Positions 1 through 7,986 of a stretch of 64,000 nucleotides of DNA are shown piece after piece. Position numbers and translations under genes: made by a program. A model generated the notes under the pieces. That model was not told the origin of the DNA. It saw nothing but the letters and a program-made list of their open reading frames with translations, and made no database searches. Each line of letters starts with the position of its first letter. Within the stretch, counting starts at the first letter, position 1. The stretch is taken from positions 1,240,001 to 1,304,000 of the forward strand of contig CAVQQG010000002.1 of NCBI GenBank assembly GCA_963714965.1, in the 5' to 3' direction. The stretch is from CAJQPP01 sp963714965 (GTDB lineage: Bacteria; Planctomycetota; Planctomycetia; Pirellulales; Pirellulaceae).

Positions 1-439
1 TGGCCTGGCCCACGTAGGCGATCAGCTGCTCCATCTTGATCCGCGCCAGGAATTTCTCGATCAGGATATACGGCAACCGGGTCTGTTCGGCAATCGTGCG
101 ACCTGATGAATCACCCCGCGCCAGCAAAAACTTCAATACCAGTTCCTCCACCCGGGTTTCGCTGATCTTGGCCTGCTCAAACGACGTCGGGCGACGCGGG
201 ATGAAGATGTCCTCCAGCTCATCGTGAGCATCGACCAAATGGGAATTGGACCGCAACGCATTGATCTCTTCCATCGAGACCTTTTCAACAGGCAGAGGCT
301 GGGGACTGCCGGCCGGTGCCGGATCCTCCGCCACGTCGCTGCCGGTCATCGCATTAATACGAGCCAGCAGCATATCGAGATCCTTGCCGGTGCTGTCGTT
401 CGGGGTTTCGTGCGACATGGAGGCTTGAAAGTCATTCAT
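1..439 (-). CDS. N-terminal part of a probable planctomycete ATPase (runs off left edge)
   Basis: An open frame reads leftward from an ATG at 439 and is still open at base 1, giving about 146 residues. The first 80 residues are polar and Pro/Ser-rich. Residues 85-146 look like a small helical or winged-helix module, with a core like VEELVLKFLLARG. From memory, this kind of N-terminus precedes an AAA ATPase domain in planctomycete proteins, but no Walker motif lies inside the window, so the product is inference. The reading frame itself is well supported by codon use and by lack of stops. The gene is divergent from the SnoaL-like gene to its right. Confidence 0.6.
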   Translation of the reverse strand, partial: MNDFQASMSHETPNDSTGKDLDMLLARINAMTGSDVAEDPAPAGSPQPLPVEKVSMEEINALRSNSHLVDAHDELEDIFIPRRPTSFEQAKISETRVEELVLKFLLARGDSSGRTIAEQTRLPYILIEKFLARIKMEQLIAYVGQA

Positions 440-751
440 CTTCGGTTGATACCCTTGCAATTCAGTCGACGTATTGCCGTTACCACGGGGCCGGAACTCC
501 TGGTCCTCGCGCAGACTGCGCCCGGTCAACCGTAGGTCGCAGGAATGACCCGGTCAAACCCGTCCGTCCGGTCAAATGGCCCGGTTCGGAAAATCAGCGA
601 CGGGAGGCCCGGTGCCGGGCAAGGCATTCGGTACAAATTTTTGTTACGACCCGTATATCCGGTTGACTCGGCGCGACTGGTCCACGCCGGTTATCATGAG
701 CAGATCGCCGATCATCCGACATCGAAGGTTGCTGCCCCCAAGGTTGATTCC
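440..751. other. Divergent intergenic region with three CCGGTCAA copies
   Basis: This 312-bp gap separates two divergent genes and must hold both promoters. The only pattern seen is the octamer CCGGTCAA repeated in direct orientation at 522-529, 550-557 and 568-575. No convincing -35/-10 pair was found. An open frame running from 545 into the downstream gene has no protein-like character before 752. Confidence 0.35.
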
Positions 752-1264
752 ATGCCCTGCCGTCCCCTGCTGATCCCGCTCATCCATATGGTGATCCCGG
801 CGCTGGCGCTGGTTCCCGTCGGCACGCTGGCCGGCCAGCTGGCCCCCTCGAAACCAGCCGGGGGTTCCGCTGAAATGGAAACCGAGATCCGCCAGCTGCT
901 GCGGACTCAGGCGGATGCCTGGAACGACGGCGACCTGGAAACGTTTATGGCCACGTACTGGAATTCACCCGAGTTGACATTCAGCAGTGGCGGCCAGACC
1001 ACTCGCGGCTGGCAGGCCACGCTCGACCGGTATCGCACCCGCTATGCCAATCGGGAAATCATGGGGCAATTGAATTTTGACCATTTGGAGTTTCGTCCGC
1101 TGGGCAACTCGGCGACCCTGGTCCTCGGTACCTGGCATTTGCACAACAACCAGGGCAATCCGCAAGGCAATTTTTCGCTGGTCCTGCAAAAAAAAGACGG
1201 TCGCTGGCTGATTGTGCATGATCACAGCTCGACGCTGGAGCCGGGCGCCGACCCCGATCCCTGA
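752..1264 (+). CDS. SnoaL-like / DUF4440 family protein, exported
   Basis: A protein of 170 residues. I chose the ATG at 752 because the next 30 residues form a hydrophobic signal-peptide-like segment, whereas the upstream in-frame extension is low-quality sequence. The mature part has the SnoaL/NTF2-like pattern: a long first helix (RQLLRTQADAWNDGDLE), then the beta-rich section with TFSSGG and a Trp-rich core, ending in GRWLIVHDHSS. DUF4440 proteins are small cone-shaped ligand-binding or dimerisation domains, many without known activity. No catalytic residue can be assigned here. It lies alone between a divergent gene and the Mla-like pair. Confidence 0.75.
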   Translation: MPCRPLLIPLIHMVIPALALVPVGTLAGQLAPSKPAGGSAEMETEIRQLLRTQADAWNDGDLETFMATYWNSPELTFSSGGQTTRGWQATLDRYRTRYANREIMGQLNFDHLEFRPLGNSATLVLGTWHLHNNQGNPQGNFSLVLQKKDGRWLIVHDHSSTLEPGADPDP

Positions 1265-1389
1265 TGGTCGGCTGCCCGCGAACCGTTCAGCATGTCTGAA
1301 ACAGAAACCCGGCAGGCGGGGTAATTGGTAAAAGATAGCGCCCAGGTCAATTGGCGGACTCGATTCACAACCCCGGGAAACCCAAAGCG

Positions 1390-2724
1390 ATGCAAAACCG
1401 ATTCCGTCTGGTGATTGGAGTGGTGGTCTGGATCGCGCTGCTCGGATGGGCCGGCAGCAAGCTGGTTGGACGATTCACCGATTCCGATGATGTCTCCGCG
1501 CAGGACCTGCTTCGGTTTTCATTACAACAGCGGAGAGACTACGAGCTGTTGTTCAATGACGATTACGTCGTACGCATCGGTGATCCGGTCTACTGGCGTA
1601 ATGAGGATGGCGAACTGATTCAGGTGGGTGTGCTGCGGCAAGTCGAATCGCCGGACTCGCAGTCCTATGCTCCGACACTTACCCGGTGGGCGTCGGTGAC
1701 GTTTTTCTCGTCGGCGCCTCCTGTCACCCGTGACAGTTACTTGCAGCTGTACGAAACGCCTTCGTCGATGAGTTGGGTGGCGGAAGCCTTGCTGCCGCCG
1801 CACAAACGTTCCGAGATTGCCGGGTACATCGGACAGATCGTGACCGAGAATTCCGATGTGATTCTGGAACAGCTGAAGCCGGTTTTTCTGGAAGCGGTTA
1901 CCGACAGCGGGCAAGTGCTGCGCGACGAAATGGCAGCCGCGATCGCGGCCCATCGCGAGCAGTGGCAAGCCCTGGGTCAGCGATACCAGCGCGAAATTGT
2001 CGAGCAACAGCTGGTGCCGCTGATCAATACGCAGGTTTGGCCCGTGATCCAGGAGGAAATGCGACCGGTCATCGAGGCGATTGGCGAGGACATTTGGCGG
2101 TCGGCCTCGGTCTGGCGGTTTGGCTGGCGGGCCGTTTACGACTCGCTGCCCCTGCCGGATCGCGATTTGACGCAACAGGAATTTTCGCGGTTCGTACAGG
2201 AATCGGCGTTGCCCATCGTGACGGCTCACATTCCCGAACTGGTGGCGGCCCAGCAACGGGTTTTGTCGCGGGTCGTCGACAATCCCGACATTCAGACGTT
2301 CGTGACCGATACGTTGCTGAAAATCAGCGATGACGTCGAGTTGCAAAACCTGATTTTGCAAATCGTGCAGGAAGCGGTCCTGGAGAACGAGGATTTTCAC
2401 CGCCAGCTCGATGAAATCTGGAACCGCCCCCACATCCGGCAGGCCCTGCGATATTCCGACGCGCGGTTTGGTCCCTATGTGGAGACCATTGGCGAAAAGC
2501 TGTTCGGATCACCCGTCCGCGGCGTGACACCCGAGTTTGCCAGAATTCTGCGGCACCGGATTTTTTTGAAAGACACCCGCTGGCTGGTGTTAACCAATAC
2601 CCGGGTCAATCCGTCCATTCGCGTTACGGCCATGGACATACGACAGCCCGGTGTCCTCGCCGTGGTCAGCGAGCAGGCCACCGACGACAATCCGTTTTTT
2701 ATCGAAGCCAGGGGCCGCAAGTGA
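1390..2724 (+). CDS. Membrane-anchored partner of an Mla-type ABC transporter (MCE-like?)
   Basis: A protein of 444 residues from the ATG at 1390; an in-frame TTG at 1351 is an alternative. It has one N-terminal membrane segment (residues ~5-22) and the rest should be periplasmic. Residues ~55-80 (around VRIGDPVYW and IQVGVLRQVES) resemble the start of an MCE domain, the lipid-binding module of MlaD, but the match is weak. The remainder is long amphipathic helix, as in MCE proteins that build a channel to the outer membrane. The stop overlaps the start of the ATPase/permease gene by 4 bases, so the two are translationally coupled. The context argues for a lipid-transport role; the domain call is inference. 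Confidence 0.65.
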   Translation: MQNRFRLVIGVVVWIALLGWAGSKLVGRFTDSDDVSAQDLLRFSLQQRRDYELLFNDDYVVRIGDPVYWRNEDGELIQVGVLRQVESPDSQSYAPTLTRWASVTFFSSAPPVTRDSYLQLYETPSSMSWVAEALLPPHKRSEIAGYIGQIVTENSDVILEQLKPVFLEAVTDSGQVLRDEMAAAIAAHREQWQALGQRYQREIVEQQLVPLINTQVWPVIQEEMRPVIEAIGEDIWRSASVWRFGWRAVYDSLPLPDRDLTQQEFSRFVQESALPIVTAHIPELVAAQQRVLSRVVDNPDIQTFVTDTLLKISDDVELQNLILQIVQEAVLENEDFHRQLDEIWNRPHIRQALRYSDARFGPYVETIGEKLFGSPVRGVTPEFARILRHRIFLKDTRWLVLTNTRVNPSIRVTAMDIRQPGVLAVVSEQATDDNPFFIEARGRK

Positions 2725-4322
2725 ACGACCAGACCGCGGAGCCGCACCCGCCAACCCGGACATCGGGTGAAATTCGAATTTCGGACTTGACGGTCGTGGC
2801 AGGCGACAAGGAGTTGTTGCGTGACACGTCGGCCACGTTTGCGGGGGGCAAGATTACATTGCTGGTTGGCCCCAGTGGCGTGGGCAAGTCGGTGTTGATG
2901 AAAATTGTGGCCGGGTTGATTGCCGCCGGACATGACAGTGTGCACTTTTCGGGCGAGATATTCCTGGGAGATGCCCGCCGCCGGCAGGGCGATTTCGGCG
3001 TCGTGTTCCAGTCCTTCGCCTTGTTCGACGAATTGTCTCCCGTCGCCAATGTGCAGTTTGCGATCGACCACAGCCGATCTCCCGGGGAGGAATCGCCCGT
3101 GGAAATGCTGGAACAGCTGAATGTTCCCACCGACGTGCGCACCGTGCTGTTGAGTGGCGGGCAACGTCAACGCCTGGCGATCGCCCGGGCCCTGGCCTAT
3201 GATCCTCCCGCCATTCTGTTCGACGAGCCCACATCCGGTCTGGACCCCGAAAACTCCCGCAAGGTCGGTCAGCTCATCCAGGAAACGCAAAGCCGGCATG
3301 GCAAGACATCCCTGATCGTGACGCATGACTACGAGTCGCTGGTCTCCATCGCCGACGCCGTGTTTGTCCTGAATCCGATTGAAAAAAGGCTGGAGCAGAT
3401 ACCCCGTGAGCGATGGGACCAGTTGCACGAGATCCTGCAACCGATGGCGGCCGTGGCGGCTCGCAAGGCCGATGATCTGTCGGCCGAACGACCGGCCCAG
3501 AAACTGGTTCGCTCGGCCCGCAACTTTTTCACGGGCACCACCCGGGCGCTCGAGAACGTGATTTGGGGCCTGTTGTCGGTCATCCCGATCTGGAAAAGTT
3601 TTCGCTGGGGCATGCGGTACCTGTTGCACTACCTGCGGCTGGTTTGCGGCCCTACCGCCTGGTTTTATCTGGTCATGGCCGGCATGATCACGGGATTCGT
3701 AACCACCTACTACATATTCCAGTTTTTGCCCTATGCCCGGTATACCGAACCGTTGCTGGTCGATGACCTGTTGTCCGCCACCGGATTCAGCTTGTACCGG
3801 ATATTCGTTCCCATTTTGGCCACGGTGCTGATCGCCGCCCGTTGCGGGGCGGCGGTCACCGCCGATGTGGGCAGCAAGCAGTATTCCAATCAGATCGATG
3901 CGTTGCTGACGTTTGGCGTCCAGCCCCGCCAATACCTGTTGTCACCGATTATGATTTCGTTTCTGGTGGGCGTCCCGATTCTCGTGATGATCGGATTTGT
4001 TACGGCCCGTTTCACCAGTGTCGTCACATTTACATTGTCGCACCCTGAACATGGTCCGGACTACTGGTACCAGCACTTTCATCGCGGGCTGCACGTCGTT
4101 AACCAGGGATGGTACTACGGCAGTGGCTGGCTGCTGGCCAAGGTTTCGTCCTGTGCCGTCGGGATCGCACTGATTTCCTACCACATCGGGTTGAAACCGA
4201 AATTCAGCAGTAATGACGTCAGTCGCAGTGTCACGACGACCATCCTCTGGTCAACCTTGTATGTCCTGATCGTGCACTTTACCTTTGCGTTCTTTGAGTT
4301 TAACGACCAAATCAAGGGTTAG
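2721..4322 (+). CDS. Fused Mla-type ABC transporter: ATPase (MlaF) plus permease (MlaE)
   Basis: A protein of 533 residues starting at a GTG that overlaps the previous stop. Residues ~15-250 are an ABC ATPase: Walker A GPSGVGKS (~50), signature LSGGQRQR (~143) and Walker B ILFDEPTSGLD (~167). From ~290 on comes a hydrophobic permease with the MlaE hallmark region ARCGAAVTADVGS followed by QIDAL. MlaFE normally consists of two separate proteins that move phospholipids between the membranes of Gram-negative cells; here they are one chain. A His follows Walker B (IVTHD), so the ATPase looks active. Confidence 0.9.
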   Translation: MNDQTAEPHPPTRTSGEIRISDLTVVAGDKELLRDTSATFAGGKITLLVGPSGVGKSVLMKIVAGLIAAGHDSVHFSGEIFLGDARRRQGDFGVVFQSFALFDELSPVANVQFAIDHSRSPGEESPVEMLEQLNVPTDVRTVLLSGGQRQRLAIARALAYDPPAILFDEPTSGLDPENSRKVGQLIQETQSRHGKTSLIVTHDYESLVSIADAVFVLNPIEKRLEQIPRERWDQLHEILQPMAAVAARKADDLSAERPAQKLVRSARNFFTGTTRALENVIWGLLSVIPIWKSFRWGMRYLLHYLRLVCGPTAWFYLVMAGMITGFVTTYYIFQFLPYARYTEPLLVDDLLSATGFSLYRIFVPILATVLIAARCGAAVTADVGSKQYSNQIDALLTFGVQPRQYLLSPIMISFLVGVPILVMIGFVTARFTSVVTFTLSHPEHGPDYWYQHFHRGLHVVNQGWYYGSGWLLAKVSSCAVGIALISYHIGLKPKFSSNDVSRSVTTTILWSTLYVLIVHFTFAFFEFNDQIKG

Positions 4323-4897
4323 GATTGACCCCGCGCCGCGCGACCTGCCACTCGGAGTCAAGCATCGGGCGTCGAGTGTTTTGATGATCGGGCGAGCCAT
4401 TGTGCCGGGGTTGGCCGGCGGGCATGACCGGTCACGACTCTGCAGATGCGGTACCACTGCTGGCTCGCCTGGATCCGGCGCGGGTGAACCGGCGGCAGGT
4501 GCCCGGTGACTGAAGGCCACGTTGCGGGCGGTGGCCAAAGGGGTCAGGAAGGCTCTGTCGAGAACCTCCGGTTTTGGACTTGAGGTTGCCAGGGATGGCT
4601 TGTCCAACCGTGCTATTTTCGGAAAAAACCGCACCCTGGGTGCGCCAGTTGTGGTATGGCATCAAGATTTCCGCAGAGCCGGCAGGTCGCCGGTTTCAAC
4701 TTGCCGGGAAAATGATTGATGCGGAGTGCACCGGTTCGGTCAAGCCTGAGCGAAGCGCCCGCCAATCTTTCCCCCCCGGTTCAACTCGATGGCATGGCTG
4801 CGACAAGTCGTGTGCCGAGCCACATGGGGGATTGGCGAACCCGATCGGCTCGGATTGGGACGTGGCCGATGTGCGGGCGGCAGAGGCTGCCGCCTGG
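4323..4897. other. Gene-free stretch between the Mla unit and the integrase relic
   Basis: This 575-bp stretch has no credible gene. Short open frames in it lack protein-like composition. It contains one probable terminator for leftward transcription (annotated separately). I looked for integron attC sites (GTTRRRY cores with paired arms) and saw none. Confidence 0.5.
4623..4645 (-). terminator. Possible intrinsic terminator downstream of the integrase relic
   Basis: Read on the minus strand, a 6-bp GC stem (CGCACC/GGTGCG, 3-base loop) is followed by six Ts. It lies about 250 bases beyond the integrase stop codon. The stem is short, so the call is tentative. Confidence 0.35.
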
Positions 4898-5484
4898 CTA
4901 CAGTCGATCCAGCGGGCTTATGATACCGGTCGCTCCGGTGGTGCTGACGTGGGTGTCGATCATCGTCGTCTTCACGTCGGCATGGCCCAGTAATTCCTGG
5001 ATCGTGCGGATATCCGCGCCGGCTTCGAGCAAGTGCGTGGCAAACGAATGGCGAAACGGGTGGCACGATATTTTTTTCCTGATGCGACTGGCATCCACCG
5101 CTTTCTTGACCGCCTTTTGTATTGCATTTTCACTGATATGATGACGACGTAATTGCTGATTCACTGATTCCAGTTCAGCCGAACCCGGATCGCCGAAATC
5201 ACCGTCATCGGCGCTGCGGGGCCTGGGGTCCTTACTCAGTTTCTGGGCCGGAAACACGAATTGCCACTTCAGTTCTCGGCCAGCATTGGGATATTTGACC
5301 GCGAAGGCGTTCGGCAACCAAACCCAACCTGCCCCCTGCATCAGATCTGATTCATGTAAACGATTTACATATTGAAGTTGACGCTCCAAATCACCGACCA
5401 CACGTTTCGGTAGCGGCACCATCCTGTCTTTGTCACCTTTGCCTTCGCGGACAACGATTTGTTGACGCCCAAAGTCGAGGAAGC
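4898..5484 (-). pseudogene. Integron integrase (IntI-like tyrosine recombinase), truncated and catalytically mutated
   Basis: About 195 C-terminal residues remain. The core is an integron-type tyrosine recombinase: REGKGDKDR, then an extra IntI-like stretch (ELKWQFVFPAQ, RRHHISENAIQKAVKKA), then the catalytic box HPFRHSFATHLLEAG and LLGHADVKTTM. The fragment ends SPLDRL as IntI proteins do. Arg and both His catalytic residues are present, but the nucleophile position, normally TTMIYTHV, reads TTMIDTHV: a GAC codon where TAC is expected. The N-terminal half is cut off at 5485 by the IS256-like element and is not found on its far side. The gene is dead on two counts. Confidence 0.8.
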
Positions 5485-5519
5485 GTCCCAATAAATGTTG
5501 AAAGTTGAAAGGTGGTCTC
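5485..5519 (+). repeat. Left terminal inverted repeat of the IS256-like element
   Basis: Runs from GTCCCAATAAATG to GGTGGTCTC and pairs imperfectly with 6929-6961. Inside the element, parts of this end recur in inverted orientation before the transposase start: GAAAGTTGAA (5499-5508) with TTCAACTTTC (~5549-5558), and GGTGGTCTCCC (5511-5521) with GGGAGACCACC (5580-5590). Confidence 0.75.
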
Positions 5520-5590
5520 CCGAATGGCGACAATGTCGCCAATCGAAATTCAACTTTCATACGTCGGTGACAGCCGACGGGGAGACCACC

Positions 5591-6850
5591 ATGAACGAAT
5601 CTAATCTTTTGCAACAGCTTGGGCAAGTTTCTTCTTCGACAGCATCGGAAGTGTTCCGGGATCACCTTCGGGGACTGGTTCGTCAGATGATCAGTGATGT
5701 GATGGCCCAGGAGGTGACGGACCTTTGTGGACCGAAACATCGCCCGCGTGGCGAGGGTTGTTATCGCAACGGCAGCAGCGTTGGGCGTGTCATCTACGAA
5801 GGCGGGCGTGAAGAGGTTGTTCGACCTCGGGTTCGCCAACAGAACGAGGATGGCAGCACGTCCGAGGTTCCACTGGCCAGCTATCGTGCCGCTTGTTGCC
5901 CGAATCAACTTCGCGACTCGATCGTCGGCGCATTGGTCGCCCGAGTGAGCACGCGTGATGTGGCTGATGTTCAACCCGCCAATGCTCCGGGGGTTAGCAA
6001 GTCAAACGTATCGCGGCACTGGCAAGCGGTCGGCCACAAGTTCGTTGAAGAGCTTCGCGATCGGGATTTATCGCAGCAGGACTGGGCGATCCTGATGCTC
6101 GACGGGATTCGCCTGAGCAAGGATCAACTGGCGATCGTCGCCATCGGAATCACGGCAGACGGTTACAAACACGTTTTGGATTTCGATCTTGGCAGTACCG
6201 AAAACGCCGAAGTTTGCCGGGCTTTGATGCGGCGATTGATCCAGCGCGGGTTCCACTGCGACCGACGATTGTTGGCGGTTCTCGACGGCAGCGATGCGCT
6301 GCGGTCGGTCGTCATGGAGTTCTTCGCAGACGCCGTGGTTCAACGCTGCCTGGTTCATAAAGAGCGGAACATCAAAGCCAAACTGTCAAAGCGTCACTGG
6401 GGCGAATTAGCCCGTTTGTTCAAGCGACTTCGCCGTGTGCAAGGCAAACAGGCTGCCGAGGAAGTGGTCGCTGAACTGGCGGCCTTTCTGAAGCCGATTA
6501 ACGCCGAGGCGCTGACGAGCCTGCACGAAGCCGGGGAGGATCTGATTGCCTTGCAAAGCCTGAATGTTCCCAACACGCTTCATCGAAACCTGCTCAGCAC
6601 CAACGCCGTTGAAAACTCATTTCTGAACACGCGGCGAAAGATTGACCGCGTGACAAGATTCCGCGCAGAGACCGATCAGGCGACGCGGTGGCTGGCCTTC
6701 GCACTGGTGGAAGTCGAGAAAGGCTTCCGCCGAATTTCAGGGCACAAGGACCTGTCACACTTGATCGCAGCTTTGGAAAAACCAAAAAATCCGCCGCCGA
6801 AAATTTCCGTGGGACTGCGACGGGACAATCAAACGGTGAGCATTACGTAA
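5591..6850 (+). CDS. IS256 (Mutator-type) transposase
   Basis: A protein of 419 residues from the ATG at 5591; the frame is open further upstream into the terminal repeat, but that part does not look like protein. It has the DDE pattern of the family: Asp in LMLDGIRLS (~168), Asp in AVLDGSDALR (~231) and Glu in NAVENSFLNTRRK (~341), plus the family motif QRCLVHKERNI between the second Asp and the Glu. The N-terminal part carries the LCGPKHRPRGEGCYRNG segment typical of IS256 relatives. Length and catalytic residues are intact, so this copy may still be active. Confidence 0.93.
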   Translation: MNESNLLQQLGQVSSSTASEVFRDHLRGLVRQMISDVMAQEVTDLCGPKHRPRGEGCYRNGSSVGRVIYEGGREEVVRPRVRQQNEDGSTSEVPLASYRAACCPNQLRDSIVGALVARVSTRDVADVQPANAPGVSKSNVSRHWQAVGHKFVEELRDRDLSQQDWAILMLDGIRLSKDQLAIVAIGITADGYKHVLDFDLGSTENAEVCRALMRRLIQRGFHCDRRLLAVLDGSDALRSVVMEFFADAVVQRCLVHKERNIKAKLSKRHWGELARLFKRLRRVQGKQAAEEVVAELAAFLKPINAEALTSLHEAGEDLIALQSLNVPNTLHRNLLSTNAVENSFLNTRRKIDRVTRFRAETDQATRWLAFALVEVEKGFRRISGHKDLSHLIAALEKPKNPPPKISVGLRRDNQTVSIT

Positions 6851-6928
6851 GCAAGCAACCGGCGGCTTGACGCGAGCTATTCCTGCGGACTCGCTTGCCG
6901 CCTGACCAAACCCTAAACTTTAACCAGC

Positions 6929-6961
6929 GAGACCACCGACAGTTTCAACAACAAACGGGAC
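6929..6961 (-). repeat. Right terminal inverted repeat of the IS256-like element
   Basis: Reads GAGACCACC through TTTCAACA to GGGAC on the plus strand, the imperfect reverse complement of 5485-5519. Confidence 0.7.
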
Positions 6962-7225
6962 ATCCCCAAATAGTTTTTGGGACGTTTTGGCAGCTGGAGT
7001 TGGTCGTCCAGTATTGAAAAAAGATATCGAGTTCCGGAACCGTAACAATCGGCCCGTCCATCCACACATCATTTTCAAGTTTTACACGCTTCCAGGGTCG
7101 TTTGTTGGATATCCATGCCAGGTATGCGGATTTGCGTCATGGATGTGTCCACCGCCCGGAAACTCCTGGGCAACCGCAGGAGCGGAAAGAAACGCCGCGA
7201 GCCAAACCGCAACTGGAATTCTCAT
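6962..7225 (-). pseudogene. Fragment of a small exported protein, frameshifted and cut by the IS
   Basis: An ATG at 7225 with a GGAG box nearby opens a frame that starts with a clear signal peptide (RIPVAVWLAAFLSAPAVAQ) and continues for 47 residues to a TAA at 7082-7084. Just before that stop, a neighbouring frame takes over with plausible protein sequence (VWMDGPIVTVPELDIFFQY) that stays open to the edge of the IS. I read this as one exported-protein gene with a frameshift, truncated by the insertion. I do not recognise the family. The 47-residue open frame could instead be a complete small secreted peptide. Confidence 0.35.
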
Positions 7226-7609
7226 CGGTTGTCTCCATTAGACCCGGGCCGAAGGATGTCGTGTGCCTTCGGCGAGAATCGCCGGAATTCCCTGCGGGCC
7301 GGGATGTTTCGTTAAACAGTTCACGACCTAGTATAAATCTGCACTTTGCGTCGGAACTTTTCAAAAAATCATTCCGGAAAATCCGTTGAAAAAATGTCTA
7401 ATGGGGCGTTTTCCGCCAATGCCCTTCCGCTCTTTAGATACCGGGGCATTACACGCAGGTAAGAAGTCTGTCGGGATTTCTCAGTACATTGTCCAAAATC
7501 GGCTTTCGAGGTTGTGCGTTTTCTTGGGTTGAACGAAGAGACGGGTCGGGAAGGTCGGGAACCTTTGAAGCGGGCCGAATTGTGCGGACCTGATATGCCC
7601 TGCGGTCCC
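7226..7609. other. Gene-free stretch
   Basis: I see no gene here. A TATACT hexamer read leftward at about 7330 could serve the exported-protein fragment, but no matching -35 is evident. Confidence 0.3.
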
Positions 7610-7827
7610 TGGGCCTCGGGCGTCAGCATACATTACCACGTGCTGAATCATGGCGATGGCCGGAGCATCCTGGTTCACGAAGGCACAGGCTGCGAGACGG
7701 ATCCGGACCGGGTCCGGCGGGTCATCCTGGTAAGGAAGACGCCTGGCAGCAAGGGATCACCAGACGCCTGCAAATCGAAAATCCCTTGCCTCCGGGGCCG
7801 ATCTCGCGAGCCAAAAAAGTAGCCTGA
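7610..7827 (+). pseudogene. Relic of a REP-associated tyrosine transposase (RAYT / Y1_Tnp)
   Basis: Two pieces of a RAYT protein survive. At 7625-7690 the sequence reads HYHVLNHGDGRSILVHEG, close to the conserved RAYT start (YHVLNRGNGR...). At about 7738-7827, in another frame, it reads EDAWQQGITRRLQIENPLPPGP and ends AKKVA-stop, the shape of the RAYT C-terminus (..WQ...A.RLGLESTLRPRGRP..). The middle, including the catalytic HUH and Tyr region, is deleted. The family match is from memory of motifs. The element is certainly non-functional. Confidence 0.55.
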
Positions 7828-7840
7828 CCCCTTTTTTGGC
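7810..7840. repeat. 10-bp perfect inverted repeat at the end of the RAYT relic
   Basis: GCCAAAAAAG (7810-7819) and CTTTTTTGGC (7831-7840) flank an 11-base loop that contains the stop codon of the transposase relic. RAYT proteins act on hairpin (REP-like) DNA near their own gene, so this may be a leftover recognition hairpin. With its A6/T6 tracts it could also work as a weak terminator. Confidence 0.5.
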
Positions 7841-7986
7841 AATGCCGGGGACCCGGCGGGCCGGATTTGGTAGATTAGGGATTCGGCAAAACCGCCGATG
7901 TATGCCGCGAGTGGTCAACATCGTCTGCGGAAATTGCTGCGGACGCACCAGAACCCCCTCCCCCTGCAATCCCCGGGAGTCAATTT

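Larger units (their letters stand above)
5485..6961 (+). mobile_element. IS256-family insertion sequence
   Basis: About 1.48 kb bounded by imperfect inverted repeats that both begin GTCCC and share TGTTGAAA and GGTGGTCTC. It holds a single transposase gene. The left end interrupts the integrase gene. The 8-9 bases left of the element (around gaggaagc) are not repeated right of base 6961, so no target duplication is visible. Either the right boundary differs or a later deletion removed the flank. A second GTCCCAA-like sequence lies just outside, at about 6977-6984. Confidence 0.85.

Noticed and set aside
2475..3932. A 485-codon open frame on the minus strand
   Set aside because: Antisense to the Mla-type ABC gene; Gln/Gly/Arg-rich with no recognisable motif.
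6962..6984. Extending the IS256 element to the second GTCCCAA-like sequence near 6984
   Set aside because: The 33-35 base terminal alignment fits best with an end at 6961; the further sequence shares only about eight bases.
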